From assembly GCA_964594045.1 (NCBI GenBank), contig CAZQKR010000002.1, positions 1-64,000 of the forward strand: a DNA stretch of 64,000 bases, given 5' to 3'. Under the pieces are notes generated by a model, which saw nothing but the letters and a program-made list of their open reading frames with translations, was not told the origin of the DNA and did not search any database. Of this stretch, positions 29,738 to 37,645 are shown piece by piece. The position numbers and the translations under genes were made by a program. This DNA is from UBA2365 sp964594045. GTDB lineage: Bacteria > Bacteroidota > Bacteroidia > Chitinophagales > Saprospiraceae. Position 1 is the stretch's first letter. Every line of letters begins with the position of its first letter.

Positions 29738-29876
29738 GATGCTGATATGCAAAGCATCGTCAGTATTATAAATGCTGACAAGCTTGCTTCGTCAGTATCG
29801 CAGATGCTGATATGCAAAGCATCGTCAGCATTCATCAGTAATTTGTTTGCAGGCAAAAAGATACATTTTTTAACAG
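29738..29876 (+). repeat. Dispersed palindromic repeat family R1, copy B
   Basis: Contains the shared blocks AATGCTGACAAGCTTGCTTCGT, GCTGATATGCAAAGCATCGTCAGCATT and GTAATTTGTTTGCAGGC followed by AAGATACATTTTTTAACA. The segment ATGCTGATATGCAAAGCATC occurs twice (29738 and 29803), so this copy is extended on its left. TGCTGA...TCAGCA arms with an inner ATGC-TTT-GCAT can form a hairpin. Confidence 0.78.
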
Positions 29877-29884
29877 CCTCATAT

Positions 29885-29906
29885 ACTGAGATCCTGTTTT
29901 TGGCAA
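29885..29906. repeat. Dispersed 22-bp repeat, copy 2
   Basis: Identical over 22 bp to 23396-23417. It sits directly beside R1 copy B, in the 400-bp gap between the VPS10-like and DUF1398 genes. That gap otherwise holds nothing recognisable. Confidence 0.75.
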
Positions 29907-29927
29907 TAGCTTGCTAGCTTTTGGTTG

Positions 29928-30323
29928 TTATTTCACAGAGGGTACCATTTCGACTAAAATTTCATTTCCTGCTTTGTCGTAGTAAATGCAGGTCATTTTT
30001 TCAAGGTTTACTATCCATTTTTCAATGCCGGTTTCAGCACAATGTTTACAAAAAGTAAAATAGTCAGTCTCACCTTTTTGGTGAATTTTCAAATATTGAA
30101 CAAATTTTTCTTTATCGCTTTTATCAGCGATAGTCAATTCTTCATATTTAGGTTTTGAACTTGTCTGAAAAGCATTTTTTCCGAAATATTCGGTATGGCT
30201 GTCTTTTACCCAGGTTTCAAATGCAGTTACTCCGATCTCTTTAATTTCCTGGATGTATTTTGGAAATTCAGCGCCTGATGTAACTTTACTGTGGGCTGAT
30301 TCAATTTGTTCTATTGTAAACAT
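29928..30323 (-). CDS. DUF1398 family protein
   Basis: The 131-residue cytoplasmic protein begins MFTIEQIESAHSKVTSGAEFPKYIQEIKEIGVTAFETWV and contains GHTEYFG-like DSHTEYFGKNAF, then FVQYLKIHQKGETDYFTFCKHCAETGIEKWIVNLEKMTCIYYD and a short C-terminus. This pattern is the DUF1398 family (YbcV-like phage and bacterial proteins). No biochemical role is known to me. The small gene stands alone among repeats. A downstream 22-bp repeat begins immediately after its stop. Confidence 0.85.
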   Translation of the reverse strand: MFTIEQIESAHSKVTSGAEFPKYIQEIKEIGVTAFETWVKDSHTEYFGKNAFQTSSKPKYEELTIADKSDKEKFVQYLKIHQKGETDYFTFCKHCAETGIEKWIVNLEKMTCIYYDKAGNEILVEMVPSVK

Positions 30324-30548
30324 ATCTTTTATTTTTGATTGATCAATTTTGATTACTTATTTTATAGTAGGGTTTTTTAGCGCTTTGCATTCGTGCTGTA
30401 ATTCGTAGATTAAAACTGCCGACCCCGCATAAAAGCCAGGTTGAAAATCTGAATTTATCCACCGCATCCCTATTGACACCCATACGCATATCAGCTTCAA
30501 CTCTATTGTCATTGTTCATAGTTGTCTCCCGGTTGTCCGATAGTGCGA

Positions 30549-30607
30549 ACACACTCCTTGCCAGGTTTTGGTTTTAGGGTTGGCTGGTGCGGCCTGGCAA
30601 TGTGTGT
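30549..30607. repeat. Interrupted inverted repeat downstream of the R-M gene
   Basis: ACACAC...TTGCCAGG (30549-30565) is complementary to CCTGGCAA followed by TGTGTGT (30593-30607), with a 27-nt centre. It lies 30 nt after the R-M stop codon. No T-tract follows on the minus strand, so a classical terminator is unlikely. The rest of 30324-30636 holds no gene. Confidence 0.6.
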
Positions 30608-30636
30608 GGCTTTGAAGCGTTGGCATTTCTGTCGGT

Positions 30637-33600
30637 TTAATTGTTTTCAATGATTTTTATTTCTTCTTCGGTCAAGCCGTAAAGTTGGTAAACCAAATGG
30701 TCTATTTGGTTTTCTAAATCTGATGTATCTATTTCCTTGTCTTTAGCTTTTAAAGTAATGATTTCTGCAACCTTTGCTTCTAATTCATGTGAATTAATAT
30801 TTGTTGGCAATGGCAGTTGTTCAATATATTTAGGTTTTATATTATAGTCCACGAAGCAATTTGAAAAATACCAATTCATAAGCCGTGAGTTGAAAATTCC
30901 TAAAAGTGAACGTAAAGAATTTGCATTTTCAGAAATAATAAATGAAAAATTGTTTAATGGATAATATTCTCCATTAACGTCGAGTGCACAAACTAATCTA
31001 ACAGGCATACTCAATTTTCTAATATATTGAACCAGAATTTTTGGCTGTTCATAGTTTATATTATTTAAACCTGCTAAATCCTTACAAACGTTTAAATAGT
31101 CGCCTTGCCAATCAATCGTATATTTCTTTATGTTCTTTGCTGACGAAGCACACTTTTTCCAATTTTCAGTTCCGTTAGCTTCCTTTGAAATAAATCTTTC
31201 ATTATCGCCAGTTTTTATTCCATAGACTACTTTGAATGATTTATTAACCGGGTCCAATTGTGAAATTCTTTTTAATAAATTTTCTTTTTCTTTATTTGTT
31301 GAAAGACTGAAAACAAAGTCAGTTTTCGTTTCAAATTTATTTTGCTCAATGCTATTAACTTTAAATCCTTCAAATTCAACTAAGTCATAAACTCGTTTTG
31401 TTTCAGTGGATTTATAAAGTTTTATTACGTTGTTATCAATTGCAATTTTTTGCAAAACGTATATTGCAGGAACAATGTCTGGTGCATCTGCAAAAACTTG
31501 TTTTTCTAACTCTAAAAGAGAAATTATTCTGTTTCCTAAGAATGCTTTCTTTCTAATATGTGAAAACTTGTCCAGATAATAAATTGTGTTTGTTGTAATG
31601 TATGAAAATATGCCATTTTGCTTTAATAAATCAGCCATTGCAAGTTCAATAAAGAACGTGTAAATCTCTACTTCGCCACGAGTTGCTGTAAACCTATTTT
31701 TCAGATATTCCTTTTCTATATCAATTAGCTTAACACCATAAGGCGGATTCCCAATTACCACATCAAATCCCACAAAATCGCCCTCATCATTCAGCACTTC
31801 GGGAAATTCAAAACGCCATTCAAAGGCATTTTCAAAGATTTTGTTGGCTTTTATTTCTTCAATCTCGGTTTCTATTTTCTTGATTTCTTCGGTCAGTTGT
31901 TGCACTTTTTTGTTCCAATCGGCTTTTTCCTTTGGGCTCATTTCAAAAAGTCGTTGCTGATTGGTCAACTGGAAAAGTTCTCCTGAAAGTTTGCGCAGCT
32001 TCTTTACTTTCACATCGTTATGCGATATTTCACTTCTGAAATCCGATTTTATGTCGGCAATCAGCTGTTCCATTTCTCTTTTCTGTTCCTTGTTTTCAGC
32101 GTTTTGGTAAGTTTTCACAGCTATCCGGTATTGGTCGATCGTCCATTTGCTTTTTTTCAAGGCTTCTCTGAGGTCAGCATCTATGGCAAAACGGCTTACT
32201 AAAGAGTTTCCGCATTTGATGTTGATGTCGATGTTTGGAAGGGTTTCTAACACACCCCCGGCCCCTCTCGAGAGGGGAGATGACACACCCCCGGCCCCTC
32301 TCGAGAGGGGGGCACTCCCTCCTTGAGGAGGGTCAGGGAGGTGTTTCTCTTTCCCGCCTTGAGGAGGGCTAGGGAGGTGTTTATAATAAGCATTCTTCAA
32401 AAGCTCAATCCACAAACGCAAACGGCAGATTTTAACCGAATTGGTATTGATGTCCACCCCGAAAAGGCAGTTTTCAATAATGGTTTGCTTTTCGTGGAAA
32501 AGCGTTTCCTGTATTCGCTGACTTTCTTTGTTGCCTGGTTTGTATTCAAAAAGTTCACCATCTTCGTCTGTAACAATCAGCTCATCATTTACCACTTCAA
32601 TCTCATACCTGTGTAATGACTTCCCATCCCTATCCTCCAATACTTTCAAGTCATTTTTTATCGCAATGATCTCGTTAAGCGCCGACACCAGGAAATGTCC
32701 TGAACCCACCGCAGGATCACATATTTTAAGACTGTTGATGATCTCATTAGCCTTTTTCCTCGAAATCAATCTCCCTTCACCGATCTGCTCATAAATATCA
32801 TCAATCGTTCTGAATAAATATTGTCCCTCCTCTCCCCTCTTGAGAGGGGTCGGGGGTGTGTTTTCCTCCATTGCCGCGAGTGTCTCTACTCCCCTCTCGA
32901 GAGGGGCCGGGGGTGTGTTTTCCTCTTTACCCATATAAGCATTCAACGGACTCCCCTCAAACACCAACTCCGACAGATCCCCCTTTTCAAAACCCTGCAC
33001 ATAAAGCCAGATGATCTCTAAAACACCATCCAGATCATGAAAGACATTATCGTCAGAAAACCTCAAAACATTCAATCCCAATTCATTGAATCTTGCCTCT
33101 TTCACCTTATCTTTTGCCTGAACCTCCTCCAGATTATGCGAACTTCCATCGACCTCAATCACCAGGCTCAATTCATGGCAAAAGAAATCAGCAATATATT
33201 CATCCAAAGGCTTTTGACGATGAAAATCATATTTCCCGGCATATTTTCCTTTCAACCGATTCCAGAGGATGATCTCAGATTTGGTACTGTTATTTCTTAA
33301 GGCGCGGGCTAATTCTTTCAATTTGGGGTTGTAGGGGATGATGGTGCGTTTGGACTCATCATCGATTCTTTTTGAGAGGGGAGATGACACACCCCCGGCC
33401 CCTCTCAAGAGGGGAGCACTCCCTCCTTGAGGAGGGTCAGGGAGGTGTTTCCCTCCTTGAGGAGGGTTAGGGAGGTGTTTCCCTCCTTGAGGAGGGTTAG
33501 GGAGGTGTCCGTCAAAAGTATCCTCTGTGTGAGAAGACACACCCCCGGCCCCTCTCAAGAGGGGAGTTGACACACCCCCGGCCCCTCTCGAGAGGGGAGA

Positions 33601-35199
33601 AATACAATATTCATTAAACTTCTCCACTACGGCCTTACGGATCGTCTCACGGCACATATACATGGTGATGAAACCAGGGGTGAAAAACGAACCGTCTTTA
33701 TAGCCATTTATTTTCTCGAAAATCAAGCCAAGCACCGAAGCATTGATCAGTGTTTTATTGTCCTCCTGAATTGCAGAACCGCCTTCGGCTCCAAAGTCGT
33801 AAGCATCTAAAAACTCAAACAAGTATTGAAGTGTGGAAATATGGCCGGTCCGCTTTTTCCCTTGCTGGTCTTTCAGCACGGTTTGTGAAAAAAACGGAAT
33901 GGTTTTATCGTCTTTCAGGTTGCTGATAAATAAAGTAACCTGCTCAATGTCTGTTGGCTCAAAGAGCGATGAATTGAGATAAGGAACTTTCTCAAAAGCC
34001 TTTTTTACATCTTCGTTTCGCTCGTCATACTTCCGTGCCAACACCTGAAAAAATAAGCTGTTCAAATCGTCATAGTTGTTGATTTTGTCAAAACTGAGAA
34101 ACGAATATGATTTGTCGCCTTTGTGATAAGTGAGGAGTTGGGCTTCCAACAACTTCAGAAACAAAATTCTGTTTATCCAGGTGATGGAAAGCTCGAGTGC
34201 AACATTAAAAAGTCTTTCTTCCTGTGTATTGCCAAATTGGCTTGGTTTTTCAAGTCGCCTGATCTTATCCAGACTGTCCAGCTGAATGATGGCATCTTCA
34301 AGAATGGTTCCCGAGTTCCGCTCACCTGGTTTGTTTCGCTCAATCAGTTTTTTACTGCCTTCTTTGGTTTCTGTTAAACCGATAATGTGCAACAACTCGC
34401 TGTAAAAACGCTTGTCAAGGCTGTTGCTGTCATTGATGAACGGAAGTTTTAACAGATGCTCAGGGGACAGCAATTTGAATAAAGCGATCAGCGAATTATC
34501 GTCAGCTTTGTCGGCATTGCGTATCGGTTTTTGAAAGTCCCGAATGTTGATGTAAGTAAATTCAATCTCAGAAGAAATGCTGTCAATATAGGGTTCTGCA
34601 ATCTCTTTGTAAAATACATCTGTTGATTTCCTGCTTGCTTCAAAGTTTTCAAACTGCCTGACAAACCATTTATTTTGCGCAAATAATCTTTCAAACAAAT
34701 GTTCGTCAAAAATGAACCATTCGTTGATGTTGGTCGCCACCAAATGTTTTACTTCCAGGTTTTTATGTGTAATTCTTTCTCTGAGATAATACAACACCAA
34801 TTCCTGAAACGCTTTTGAATTCAGCCTTCTGGTTGTGATCATTTGCTCACCGGTTTGTTCAAATATTTTGGTGTTCGCAAATACCATTGGTATTTCGGTT
34901 TTGTTGGTTGGCTTTTTCGCTTCAATGATGACGCCTACTGTGGAGTCTGCATTTGGTCCGTTGTGAATTACAAGGTCATACCGACCTTTGGTATTTATAA
35001 AATGGGTTGGTTCGTAATATGTTTTATGTAAAAAATCTCTGATCAGATTTTTATGAAACTCTTCGCTTTCAAAGTCATTGGTTCTGTCGAGTAATGTAAT
35101 AAGATTGGTCTTGAATCTTTCAATTTCAGTCCTGTTGGGTTTTACTTTCAAAAAGGCTTTGTTCAGCGCCTTTTGTGGTTTCAATTCTTTTAATATCAT
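30637..35199 (-). CDS. Type IIG-like restriction-modification enzyme (Eco57I-type MTase) with in-frame DUF559 nuclease insertion
   Basis: This is a 1520-residue fusion. Residues about 1-190 form a PD-(D/E)XK-like N-terminal domain (YDLVIHNG then VGVIIEAKKP). A helical connector follows. The adenine-N6 methyltransferase core has motif I CDPAVGSGHFLV (about 824) and motif IV IGNPPYGV (about 1147). The target-recognition part is about 1240-1500, ending KYIEQLPLPT..., typical of the Eco57I/Type IIG family, in which one polypeptide methylates and cuts. Two alien segments interrupt it. Residues about 532-793 contain repeat-encoded (S)PLSRGAGGVS and HLPNPPQGGK units around a full DUF559 endonuclease domain (about 621-731). 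Residues about 939-983 contain repeats only. Both sit between conserved blocks and leave the frame open. Whether the enzyme is active is unknown. No separate specificity or MTase gene is adjacent. Confidence 0.92.
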   Translation of the reverse strand: MILKELKPQKALNKAFLKVKPNRTEIERFKTNLITLLDRTNDFESEEFHKNLIRDFLHKTYYEPTHFINTKGRYDLVIHNGPNADSTVGVIIEAKKPTNKTEIPMVFANTKIFEQTGEQMITTRRLNSKAFQELVLYYLRERITHKNLEVKHLVATNINEWFIFDEHLFERLFAQNKWFVRQFENFEASRKSTDVFYKEIAEPYIDSISSEIEFTYINIRDFQKPIRNADKADDNSLIALFKLLSPEHLLKLPFINDSNSLDKRFYSELLHIIGLTETKEGSKKLIERNKPGERNSGTILEDAIIQLDSLDKIRRLEKPSQFGNTQEERLFNVALELSITWINRILFLKLLEAQLLTYHKGDKSYSFLSFDKINNYDDLNSLFFQVLARKYDERNEDVKKAFEKVPYLNSSLFEPTDIEQVTLFISNLKDDKTIPFFSQTVLKDQQGKKRTGHISTLQYLFEFLDAYDFGAEGGSAIQEDNKTLINASVLGLIFEKINGYKDGSFFTPGFITMYMCRETIRKAVVEKFNEYCISPLSRGAGGVSTPLLRGAGGVSSHTEDTFDGHLPNPPQGGKHLPNPPQGGKHLPDPPQGGSAPLLRGAGGVSSPLSKRIDDESKRTIIPYNPKLKELARALRNNSTKSEIILWNRLKGKYAGKYDFHRQKPLDEYIADFFCHELSLVIEVDGSSHNLEEVQAKDKVKEARFNELGLNVLRFSDDNVFHDLDGVLEIIWLYVQGFEKGDLSELVFEGSPLNAYMGKEENTPPAPLERGVETLAAMEENTPPTPLKRGEEGQYLFRTIDDIYEQIGEGRLISRKKANEIINSLKICDPAVGSGHFLVSALNEIIAIKNDLKVLEDRDGKSLHRYEIEVVNDELIVTDEDGELFEYKPGNKESQRIQETLFHEKQTIIENCLFGVDINTNSVKICRLRLWIELLKNAYYKHLPSPPQGGKEKHLPDPPQGGSAPLSRGAGGVSSPLSRGAGGVLETLPNIDINIKCGNSLVSRFAIDADLREALKKSKWTIDQYRIAVKTYQNAENKEQKREMEQLIADIKSDFRSEISHNDVKVKKLRKLSGELFQLTNQQRLFEMSPKEKADWNKKVQQLTEEIKKIETEIEEIKANKIFENAFEWRFEFPEVLNDEGDFVGFDVVIGNPPYGVKLIDIEKEYLKNRFTATRGEVEIYTFFIELAMADLLKQNGIFSYITTNTIYYLDKFSHIRKKAFLGNRIISLLELEKQVFADAPDIVPAIYVLQKIAIDNNVIKLYKSTETKRVYDLVEFEGFKVNSIEQNKFETKTDFVFSLSTNKEKENLLKRISQLDPVNKSFKVVYGIKTGDNERFISKEANGTENWKKCASSAKNIKKYTIDWQGDYLNVCKDLAGLNNINYEQPKILVQYIRKLSMPVRLVCALDVNGEYYPLNNFSFIISENANSLRSLLGIFNSRLMNWYFSNCFVDYNIKPKYIEQLPLPTNINSHELEAKVAEIITLKAKDKEIDTSDLENQIDHLVYQLYGLTEEEIKIIENN
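32251..32381 (-). repeat. In-frame palindromic repeat cluster, site 2 in R-M gene
   Basis: On the gene strand the order is two 30-bp-type units (HLPSPPQGGK-like; hairpin CCCTCCTCAAGGAGGG type) then two 33-bp-type units (CCCCTCTCGAGAGGGG palindrome followed by CCGGGGGTGTG; SPLSRGAGGVS). They interrupt LKNAYYK...LETLPNIDINIKCGNS, a block I expect to be nearly continuous in relatives. Confidence 0.88.
32824..33602 (-). mobile_element. DUF559 endonuclease cassette with inverted flanking palindromic repeats, inserted in frame
   Basis: The 33-bp palindromic units read SPLSRGAGGV on the 5' side in the gene direction (33535-33602 and about 33379-33410). They read the opposite way, TPPAPLERG and TPPTPLKRG, on the 3' side (32830-32925), so they flank the nuclease part as inverted repeats. 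Between the 5' units lie three 30-bp units (33411-33510). The centre (about 33005-33335) encodes a complete DUF559/Vsr-like nuclease domain: LRNNSTKSEIILWNRLKG, FHRQKPLDEYIADFFCHE, LVIEVDGSSH and LGLNVLRFSDDNVFHDLDGVLEII. The Asp and Glu-x-Asp residues of the PD-(D/E)XK core are present. The whole insert keeps the host frame open. Calling it mobile is an inference from this structure. Confidence 0.7.
33372..33602 (-). repeat. In-frame palindromic repeat cluster, 5' side of DUF559 insert
   Basis: Plus-strand units: CCCCTCTCAAGAGGGG or CCCCTCTCGAGAGGGG preceded by CACACCCCCGG (33-bp type, at about 33391, 33540 and 33572), and CCCTCCTTGAGGAGGG followed by (T/C)AGGGAGGTG (30-bp type, three copies from about 33418). 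Each type can form a tight hairpin. Confidence 0.9.
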
Positions 35200-35666
35200 C
35201 TACAAATCCGATTTTCTTTTCAGTCGGTTAAGATAAGTTATTCGGAGGAAACAGTGTCAAAGTGTTGGCAAAAAATTGGTTCTTTTGGTTTTTTGATCAT
35301 TGGATTGTTTGTCGGCAAAAACTTGATGTGCCATTTTGAGTGGTGGCTTTTTGTCGTAGGTCTGTTTGCTAATTTATGAATGTTTGATTGTTATTTTGGG
35401 GTGTAGATACCTTGTTTTTAGTCACAACGGACATATATAATCCATGCGCATTTCAATAATTTTCAATAAGCTTTCCCCCTTTTTTTATCACTTGCATGTG
35501 TCTTCAAAAAAAATCAAACTTTGGAAACAAAATTTCGAGTATTCATTTATTGTCCTACACCGCAGATGCAAAAAGAAAAAGTTATTTGCCGGTCGGTTTT
35601 ATGAAAGATATGCATTTATAGATTCTGAAATTCAGATTTCCATAGCTAAATTTCACGGAGAAATTC

Positions 35667-35873
35667 TCACCCGAACAATCTGAACATCCAAACCTTAAAA
35701 TCACTGTGCATTTTTATCAGTTTCATTCTTTCACCCAACATGTCTGTATGCTCAACTGATACTTTTACTTCATGACCTGCCATTTTCACTTCATGACCTG
35801 CCACTTTTAGCTTTTGACCTGATACTTTTAGTTTCTGACCCGCTAATTTCACTTCATGACCTGCCATTTTCAC
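35667..35873 (-). CDS. Doubtful small ORF encoding heptad-like repeats
   Basis: The frame encodes 68 residues from a GTG start. The first 37 residues are five tandem 7-residue units of the type (K)(V/M/L)AG(H/Q)(E/K)(V/L), followed by a non-repetitive tail rich in Met and basic residues. The underlying 21-bp DNA array continues upstream of the start with the same register but with stop codons. This could be a shortened, partly decayed repeat protein or a non-coding minisatellite that happens to stay open. No signal peptide, clear ribosome-binding site or known domain is visible. Confidence 0.25.
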   Translation of the reverse strand: MKMAGHEVKLAGQKLKVSGQKLKVAGHEVKMAGHEVKVSVEHTDMLGERMKLIKMHSDFKVWMFRLFG

Positions 35874-35995
35874 ACCTTGACCTGCTATTTTTATTTTCTC
35901 ACCAGCTAATTACACTTTATGACCTGCCATTTGTTATTACTCACTTGCCATTATTTATTGCTCACCTGCCATTTTTTTCTAATGACCCGAAATTT
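35757..35995. repeat. 21-bp minisatellite, 11 units in exact register
   Basis: The marker (g/c)acc(t/c)gcc or variant starts at 35774, 35795, 35816, 35837, 35858, 35879, 35900, 35921, 35942, 35963 and 35984, always 21 bp apart with no indel. The consensus is close to GACCTGCCATTTTCACTTCAT. Units to the right are more degenerate. The surrounding spacer (35200-36211) holds no other gene I can support. Confidence 0.9.
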
Positions 35996-36211
35996 TTTTT
36001 CATGAAACCAAAAAACCGTTAAATAGCCAGAACATACCGTTCCCTCACCAGATACTACCGTTGGCTCAGTATATGGACACAAAAGCTTTTTCGCGGGGCA
36101 TGGTTTTGGTACGGATCAGGAAAAATTTCCTGAAATATTTTTTGGCATTATCCCGTCAAATACTTTTCTTTGACGTGTAAATCTTATTTATCACCTATTA
36201 AATTTTGTTTA

Positions 36212-36925
36212 ATGGCATCTATTTCAGACAACACGTTTGGAGCTCGTTTGAGAAGGGCTCAGGATATTGTGAGCTTTTTTCCCGGATTTCCAAACTACAA
36301 TCCACCCAGGCTTGAAGAAAATGTAGAAAACTTCACCGCACTGGTCACCTCTATTTCCGAAGCCAACTTTAACGTTTCAAATTTAAAGGAAACGTACAGA
36401 GTATTGGTTGAAAAGCGCAGGGCAGCCTACAGGAAAAACCCCGACTCCCTTGAAAAGATCCTCGTACCGGTCAGGGCTGCAGTGGAAGCCCGCTTCGGCA
36501 GGAGATCAGCCGAAGCCAGGTCTGTGGGTAGCTTCATTTCCAAAATGAGATCAGTCAAACTGTCTAAGGATCCGGTTGATCCGACAAACCCGGATGCGGA
36601 CAAAGCACACAGTACTGCGCAATTGTCTTACGGTTCGATGATCCAGATATTCAATGACGTCATCGCAGCATTGGTTTCTTTCAACGGGTATGATCCGTCC
36701 AATGAAAAGATCAAAATAGCTGCATTAAAGGAAAGATCTGCCCGGATGAATGCAATGAACAATGACCTGGCCGTGCTGGTCCAGCAGGTCAAAGAGAAAG
36801 CCAATGCTCGTTTGTTGCTGTTCGACGACCTCAGAGACCGTGTTCTGCGTATTAAATCCTACGTTAAATCAGAATACGGTATCCATTCTAACCAGTATAA
36901 ACTGATCAAGGGATTGAAATTTTAA
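36212..36925 (+). CDS. Conserved hypothetical all-helical protein
   Basis: A 237-residue product when started at the Met at 36212 (MASISDNTFGARL), which I prefer over the upstream frame start because the 14 extra residues are unlike the rest. No signal peptide or membrane segment is seen. It is predicted mostly alpha-helical, rich in Arg, Lys, Ala and Asn, and ends SEYGIHSNQYKLIKGLKF. There is no recognised domain. The sequence has a Bacteroidota-style conserved look (ordered helices, strong C-terminal motif). It is a single gene with its own strong terminator, so it is probably well expressed. Function unknown. Confidence 0.8.
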   Translation: MASISDNTFGARLRRAQDIVSFFPGFPNYNPPRLEENVENFTALVTSISEANFNVSNLKETYRVLVEKRRAAYRKNPDSLEKILVPVRAAVEARFGRRSAEARSVGSFISKMRSVKLSKDPVDPTNPDADKAHSTAQLSYGSMIQIFNDVIAALVSFNGYDPSNEKIKIAALKERSARMNAMNNDLAVLVQQVKEKANARLLLFDDLRDRVLRIKSYVKSEYGIHSNQYKLIKGLKF

Positions 36926-36953
36926 TTTAGGTTAATAGACACTGATTGAAAGG

Positions 36954-36989
36954 CCCGTTCCGCTCCTGGTGAGCCGGAACGGGTTTTTT
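36954..36989 (+). terminator. Rho-independent terminator
   Basis: CCCGTTCC (36954-36961) pairs with GGAACGGG (36976-36983), extended by GCTC/GAGC around a CTGGT loop, then a T run. It lies about 30 nt after the preceding stop codon. Confidence 0.92.
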
Positions 36990-37143
36990 ATTTAAATGGA
37001 ACAGAGATCACTATCTTGCAGTAAGTGAAATGTTTACTGTCCAGCCCATACCTTAAAAATGCCCGGATTTCGTGGAACAGCAAAAATATACCATAGGTTA
37101 ATGAACGACCTGGTTATTACATTTTCAGGGCACGTATCTGTCT

Positions 37144-37461
37144 TCACCTTGCAAACGCCTGAATTTCATCTATTCGTCCTTCTTTATAAGCTTTCAGGAC
37201 AATGTCGAAATCCAACCGCCTGTTAAAAAACAAGGATGCATAGTTGCGTTGTATTGGCGTGCCATTAAATAAATAGTGTTCTATGCGCTTAATACCATCA
37301 GGGTTTTCTATAAGACTTAAAGCAAAGTCAACAAACTTGGTCAATACCAGAGGTGCATCCATTGTTATATGTCTCATCATATAATCCACATCTGATCCAC
37401 ATCCGTGTTCAGCTTTTTCAATCAATTCTCCTAATTTCCCGGTATATCTGGAAGTTGTCAT
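37144..37461 (-). CDS. Small conserved hypothetical protein
   Basis: A 105-residue soluble protein without a signal peptide. The second half, IEHYLFNGTPIQRNYASLFFNRRLDFDIVLKAYKEGRIDEIQAFAR, resembles the end of short bacterial proteins of unknown role that I recall from several phyla. That memory cannot be verified here. It is likely a helical fold. It is alone, between a terminator-closed gene and the CotH-like gene on the same strand (184-bp gap). Confidence 0.7.
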   Translation of the reverse strand: MTTSRYTGKLGELIEKAEHGCGSDVDYMMRHITMDAPLVLTKFVDFALSLIENPDGIKRIEHYLFNGTPIQRNYASLFFNRRLDFDIVLKAYKEGRIDEIQAFAR

Positions 37462-37645
37462 TTATTATGGTCGTTGGTTTATGGAGAGTAATATTTTATA
37501 ACATTATTTAAATGGCCATCCATCTTTATTGAAGGCCCGGATATTTCCTTTACAGTTGATTCCCCCGTTTCTGAAACTCAGTGTTATTTGTTTTTGCTTT
37601 GGAACAATTATGATTATTTGGTTACTTCAACCCGGGCAAAAACGA

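Noticed and set aside
26130..29876. Integron attC sites around the small accessory genes
   Set aside because: No GTTRRRY/RYYYAAC core sites in the right places and no integrase in the window; the cassette-like layout remains only an analogy.
30343..30552. 69-codon minus-strand frame between DUF1398 and the R-M gene
   Set aside because: No domain, poor start context; resembles repeat-derived intergenic sequence.
33005..33602. Intein or group I/II intron in the R-M gene
   Set aside because: No splice-junction residues (no Cys/Ser at the start or His-Asn at the end) and no intron core; the insert simply reads through.
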